Shown: positions 62,376-64,000 of the stretch, piece by piece
How the letters are laid out: each line of letters begins with the position of its first letter
Position numbering within the stretch: the first letter of the stretch is position 1
Source of the DNA: Paraburkholderia tagetis
GTDB lineage: Bacteria; Pseudomonadota; Gammaproteobacteria; Burkholderiales; Burkholderiaceae
Direction of reading: 5' to 3'
NCBI RefSeq assembly: GCF_022213065.1
Contig: NZ_JAKLJA010000001.1
Location: 310,001-374,000 of the forward strand
Length of the DNA stretch: 64,000 nucleotides
Notes under the pieces: model-generated
Database searches by the model: none
Seen by the model: only the letters and a program-made list of their open reading frames with translations
What the model was told of the DNA's origin: nothing
Program-made: the position numbers and the translations under genes

Positions 62376-62735
62376 CTAGCTCGCGGTGAGTTTCGTTTGC
62401 CCGGCGATGCCCGCGAGCAGCGTTTGCGGGGTCACCTTGCCCACCATGCCATCGGTGGTGCCCGCCAGCGTGTCGAGCATGACCGGCTGGCCGCCGGCCT
62501 GGAGTTTGGCCGCGGGGCCGCCCGTGACCGACGCGACCGTCGTGCACGGCTTCGCGGTCGGGCCCGATGAATCCGAAGCCGGCGGCGTCGAGCAGCCCGC
62601 GACCGACTGGCTTGCGATGCCGCTTTGAAGCAAGACGGCGGCGCCGTTCACCTGCAGCTTCGTGGCGCTCGAAGTCGATACGTTTCCCGCGTGGCCGCAC
62701 GTCACGTTGCTCGCGGTGGTCAGCACGCCTGGCAT
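62376..62735 (-). CDS. PAAR-like spike tip protein
   Basis: 119 residues. Small, Gly/Thr/Ala-rich, begins MPGVLTTASNVTCGHAGNVS and contains LQVNGAAVLLQSGIASQSVAGC. Length, composition, repeated short turns and position between spike and gp25 fit a PAAR-type cone capping the spike. Potential metal ligands Cys13, His15, Cys48 and Cys64 could hold a tip ion. No strict PAAR motif, so the call rests partly on context. AGGAGCACC precedes ATG 62735; eleven bases behind the spike gene. Confidence 0.65.
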   Translation of the reverse strand: MPGVLTTASNVTCGHAGNVSTSSATKLQVNGAAVLLQSGIASQSVAGCSTPPASDSSGPTAKPCTTVASVTGGPAAKLQAGGQPVMLDTLAGTTDGMVGKVTPQTLLAGIAGQTKLTAS

Positions 62736-62746
62736 GGCGGTGCTCC

Positions 62747-64000
62747 TCAATGAACGTTCATGTTGGACTGCACCTGGACGTCGACGCTGTCCGCCTTCAT
62801 CGTGATGGTCCCGGTCCCGGCGTCGAGCGTGATGTTCTTCGCGGTGATGGTCACGCTGCCGTCCTGCTTCATGACGATCGACGATTGCCCGCTGGCGTGT
62901 TCGATCGTCACCGATCCCTGGTCCGCAGGCCGCGCGGGCCGCTCGCCCGCATTCTTGAGATGGTCGCTGCCGACGCGCAGCGTGAGCTCGCCAACCTCGA
63001 TGACGCGGTTGCCGTCGGCGTCGATCAGGTCGTTCGTGGCTTTGCCGGCGTACTCGGCGGGCGTCGCCGTATCGGCCACCTGGCTGCGGCTGGCCGGGTC
63101 GACAGCGGCGGGCAGGATCAGCCAGTAGTCGCCGGCCTGCGACGTCGGCCCATGCCCCGAGGTCCACAATGCGCCGACTTCCACCGGGTCCTCGGCGCGG
63201 CCGTTGCGATGGGCGAGCACCACGCGCATGCCGGGGTAGCGCGGCAGCACGAGCCCGCACTTGCCCCACGCGAACGGCGACGCGTAGCTCACGCCTTCGA
63301 GCGGCGCGGGGCTGTCGCGCCGGATATCGAGGCGCCGGGCCTGGTTCGCGCGCCCGTCCGGCTCGACCAGCCCGCGAAAGACGCGCTCCGTCTGGCCCGG
63401 CGGCTCGGTCGTGCCGTCGCCGGACGGATGAAAGCCGCGCACCTCGCCGATGTCGACGCTGCGTGGTGTTTCCGCGCCTTCGCGCACCGCCTGGCGGATT
63501 GCCGAGACCGCCGACGCGGCGCCGTCCGAGCGGGTGCCCGTGGTGCCGGTCGCGCGGCCCGGCGCATGCGCGCCCGTGCCGGAGGCCGTATCCCAGGGCC
63601 GCGACAGGTCCGCGATCTCGACGCCCGTCACGGTCGTCACGAACCCGGTCGCGCGGCCGAGCGCGTGCGTCACCGAGGTCACGTAAAGATTGACCGGATG
63701 CGTGATCGTGTCGGCGCCCATGCCCGGAAGAATCGAGCCGGCGAATGCGCCGCCGAGCAGCGAATCCAGAAAGCCCGGCTGCGTCGCCATTTCCTCGGCG
63801 GGGCTGTCGAAGCTCGCCATGTCGCCGGGCTTGAGGTCGGGCCGGCCCTTGAGCGTGAGCTTGAACTGGCGGCGTGTTGCGGCTGATGTTACGGCTGATG
63901 TCGCGGCTGATGTCGTTGCCTGGGTTGCGGCGGACGTCGCGGCCGATCCCGCTGCCGGCGTTGCCGAATCGGGCGACGCGTCCGGATCGGCCGACACGCG
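62747..64000 (-). CDS. VgrG/gpV-type spike protein, 5' end beyond window
   Basis: At least 416 residues; the frame continues off the right edge (a GTG at 63997 is probably internal). Visible order: an Ala/Thr/Ser repeat (63866-63960), FKLTLKGRPDLKPGDMASFD from the gp27/gpD-like part, then an OB-like core with GKCGLVLPRYPGMRVVLAHRNG and EDPVEVGALWTSG, and a beta-helix needle ending SVTITAKNITLDAGTGTITMKADSV. This is the membrane-piercing spike of contractile injection systems. First visible gene of the minus-strand baseplate operon. Confidence 0.82.
   Translation of the reverse strand, partial: RVSADPDASPDSATPAAGSAATSAATQATTSAATSAVTSAATRRQFKLTLKGRPDLKPGDMASFDSPAEEMATQPGFLDSLLGGAFAGSILPGMGADTITHPVNLYVTSVTHALGRATGFVTTVTGVEIADLSRPWDTASGTGAHAPGRATGTTGTRSDGAASAVSAIRQAVREGAETPRSVDIGEVRGFHPSGDGTTEPPGQTERVFRGLVEPDGRANQARRLDIRRDSPAPLEGVSYASPFAWGKCGLVLPRYPGMRVVLAHRNGRAEDPVEVGALWTSGHGPTSQAGDYWLILPAAVDPASRSQVADTATPAEYAGKATNDLIDADGNRVIEVGELTLRVGSDHLKNAGERPARPADQGSVTIEHASGQSSIVMKQDGSVTITAKNITLDAGTGTITMKADSVDVQVQSNMNVH

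Noticed and set aside
56828..64000. Type VI secretion system
   Set aside because: No Tss proteins are visible; baseplate J and gp25 with a tip and a large second wedge fit phage-tail or extracellular injection particles better. The missing right side could still change this.

Overview
The window is high-GC (roughly two thirds G+C) proteobacterial chromosomal DNA. Two trimeric Gram-negative porins, a Wsp chemosensory cluster, ribose-type ABC transport, ACS-family MFS carriers and a long intergenic palindrome of a kind I recall from Paraburkholderia together point to a Burkholderiaceae soil or plant-associated bacterium, probably Paraburkholderia or Caballeronia. I see no rRNA, tRNA, CRISPR array or intact insertion sequence.

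Layout. 1-999: start of an RND efflux adaptor running off the left edge. 1362-2645: a VOC protein, then a low-GC patch holding an orphan polymorphic-toxin domain that abuts the stump of a LysR gene. 2651-9295: ilvD, two porins, a membrane J-domain protein and a 568-bp imperfect palindrome. 9483-15445: a quinate/shikimate catabolic locus (dehydroshikimate dehydratase, type II dehydroquinase, shikimate/quinate dehydrogenase, MFS carrier, TetR regulator) with a perfect operator-like palindrome in the divergent promoter. 15717-25112: a complete wspABCDEFR cluster making cyclic-di-GMP in response to surface signals. 25206-27656: a MocR-type regulator divergent from an NmrA-like oxidoreductase. 27755-30212: an ECF sigma factor flanked by two anti-sigma-like membrane proteins. 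30424-33905: an HtrA-like protease with an altered active-site motif, a dead GGDEF fragment and an SsuA binding protein. 34005-39007: a ribose-type ABC transporter with a ROK repressor and a 25-bp palindromic operator. 39311-42084: two YciI/DGPF proteins, a VOC protein and an ECF42-type sigma factor with a matching promoter. 42081-48175: GST, sugar-acid MFS carrier, lactonase, D-erythronate dehydrogenase-like protein and an AraC regulator. 48425-55023: a beta-oxidation block (acyl-CoA dehydrogenase, ETF-ubiquinone oxidoreductase, thiolase, acyl-CoA ligase). 55202-56722: a small membrane protein and a KfrA-like coiled-coil DNA-binding protein behind an AT-rich leader with three palindromes.

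56828-64000, minus strand, is the most unusual block: the baseplate end of a contractile injection system. In transcription order it reads VgrG/gpV-type spike (cut by the window edge), PAAR-like tip, gp25-like wedge, baseplate J, a 788-residue wedge-like protein and a 378-residue protein ending in a helix-hairpin-helix-like segment. The order and protein sizes resemble extracellular (Afp/PVC-like) injection systems more than P2-like tails; sheath, tube, ATPase and any cargo would lie beyond the right edge.

A recurring feature is short imperfect tandem duplication (8-15 bp units) at gene edges and in linkers: wspC, wspR leader, sigma-factor leader, transporter spacers, lactonase and thiolase 3' flanks, and the spike N-terminus.
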